From: Cyclobacterium jeungdonense
GTDB lineage: Bacteria > Bacteroidota > Bacteroidia > Cytophagales > Cyclobacteriaceae
DNA length: 64,000 nucleotides
Assembly (NCBI RefSeq): GCF_010994275.1
Contig: NZ_WMCD01000008.1
Span: 62,001-126,000, forward strand
Direction: 5' to 3'
Position 1 is the stretch's first letter; each line of letters starts with the position of its first letter. This document shows, one piece after another, positions 63,455 to 64,000 of this stretch. The notes below the pieces were generated by a model that saw only the letters and a program-made list of their open reading frames with translations, had not been told where the DNA came from and did no database searches. The position numbers were made by a program, and so were the translations under genes.

Positions 63455-64000
63455 TTATCTCAACTGTTCCATTTCCGAAATGGTTTCTTCCAGCTTTTTG
63501 AAAATGCGACCATATACCAACCGAACGTCCCACTGGTAGATTTTGTCCGAAAAATATACCATCAATAGCGTTATCAGCCCTACCAGAATCAAGCCGATCA
63601 AGGGGTAACTTCCAACAAAGGTTAACCCTGGAAATTGTTGCTGTACTTTTTGGGTAAGTTCGGGCTCCCGGATCCAGGCGGAGCCTATGGTGCCACAAGC
63701 GATAAGAAAATATACCGGGTATGAATAGCGTACCACTTTCTGATTTTTTGCAAGGGAGTCTTTTAGCCATCGATCAAAGGATTTGAGGTAATCAAAGCTC
63801 GTTGCCCCCTGATTCAAGTCTTTGATTTCCTGCATTTGGCGTTTACTGTACCATGCCGTCAGCAATAGCAGCGTAGATGCAGCCAATCCCAGCCAAAGGG
63901 CGTCCAGAAAATAATGTACAAGTGGGATCAACAGTGCCATGATGACAATAGCCATTACATTTGCCCTGAACAATCGTTTCATTCGGTCAATCAGGTGTAT
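63455..64000 (-). CDS. Hypothetical membrane protein, N-terminus possibly beyond window
   Basis: The frame is open from the stop at 63455 to the right edge. An internal ATG at 63982 gives 175 residues, but the six codons before it (reading IHLIDR) are also open, so the true start may lie outside. Four hydrophobic segments are visible, in two pairs (about 10-24, 29-45, 88-103 and 125-145 from that ATG), with a charged loop and a charged C-terminus. The layout is reminiscent of small membrane proteins encoded next to sigma-factor genes in Bacteroidota, but no such gene is in view. Confidence 0.65.
   Translation of the reverse strand: MHLIDRMKRLFRANVMAIVIMALLIPLVHYFLDALWLGLAASTLLLLTAWYSKRQMQEIKDLNQGATSFDYLKSFDRWLKDSLAKNQKVVRYSYPVYFLIACGTIGSAWIREPELTQKVQQQFPGLTFVGSYPLIGLILVGLITLLMVYFSDKIYQWDVRLVYGRIFKKLEETISEMEQLR

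Overview
The window looks like a chromosomal segment of a Bacteroidota bacterium, probably order Cytophagales (Cyclobacteriaceae-like). This is inferred from several features: an MBG/YDG-repeat giant surface protein, DUF983 and Wzi-like proteins, many short lipoprotein signals, weak Shine-Dalgarno sites, and TAnnTTTG-type -7 promoter boxes ahead of several genes. No rRNA, tRNA, CRISPR array, transposase or phage gene was seen. The species cannot be named from the sequence alone.

Layout. 1-9986 (minus) is one giant reading frame, cut by the left edge. It encodes a secreted adhesin-like protein of more than 3,328 residues that includes 18 exactly phased 79-residue MBG repeats. 10.5-12 kb holds a membrane-anchored AraC regulator and a small partner. 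12.1-18.3 kb (minus) is a tight five-gene operon: TetR regulator, ABC exporter, HlyD adaptor, TolC-type outer-membrane lipoprotein and an APP1-type phosphatase. The ABC ATPase domain has lost most consensus motifs except Walker A, and two palindromes precede the TetR gene.

18.4-27.9 kb is mostly housekeeping: DUF983, a SerB-SerA fusion, DinB, universal stress protein, DUF4412, dihydrofolate reductase, CinA and a 2-oxoacid dehydrogenase E2. 27.8-32.4 kb (minus) carries OsmC, a small protein, and a lipoprotein sensor overlapping a hybrid histidine kinase. 32.7-37.7 kb (plus) is a translationally overlapping trio: site-2 protease, Ca2+-type P-ATPase and CoA-transferase. Arginase follows.

38.8-43.1 kb (minus) is a hydrolase group: NUDIX, nitrilase, GH18 lipoprotein, GH43 lipoprotein and a secreted EEP-family phosphatase/nuclease. 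43.8-53.4 kb (plus, mostly) has a 1,339-residue GAF/PAS hybrid kinase with two receivers and an HPt domain, then prs, rplY, pth, a thiamine-binding-type protein, a Wzi-like porin and a lone receiver. 53.4-64 kb has a GH3/beta-lactamase-fold fusion, a sodium:solute symporter, a Uma2 protein, a lipoprotein, two overlapping beta-barrels, an esterase, an MscS channel and a partial membrane protein.

The most notable points are the phased repeat array with higher-order duplications, the degenerate exporter ATPase in a TetR operon with an APP1 phosphatase, the protease/Ca-pump/CoA-transferase operon, and a 68-bp palindromic intergenic repeat present twice. No clearly new defence or mobile system was found.
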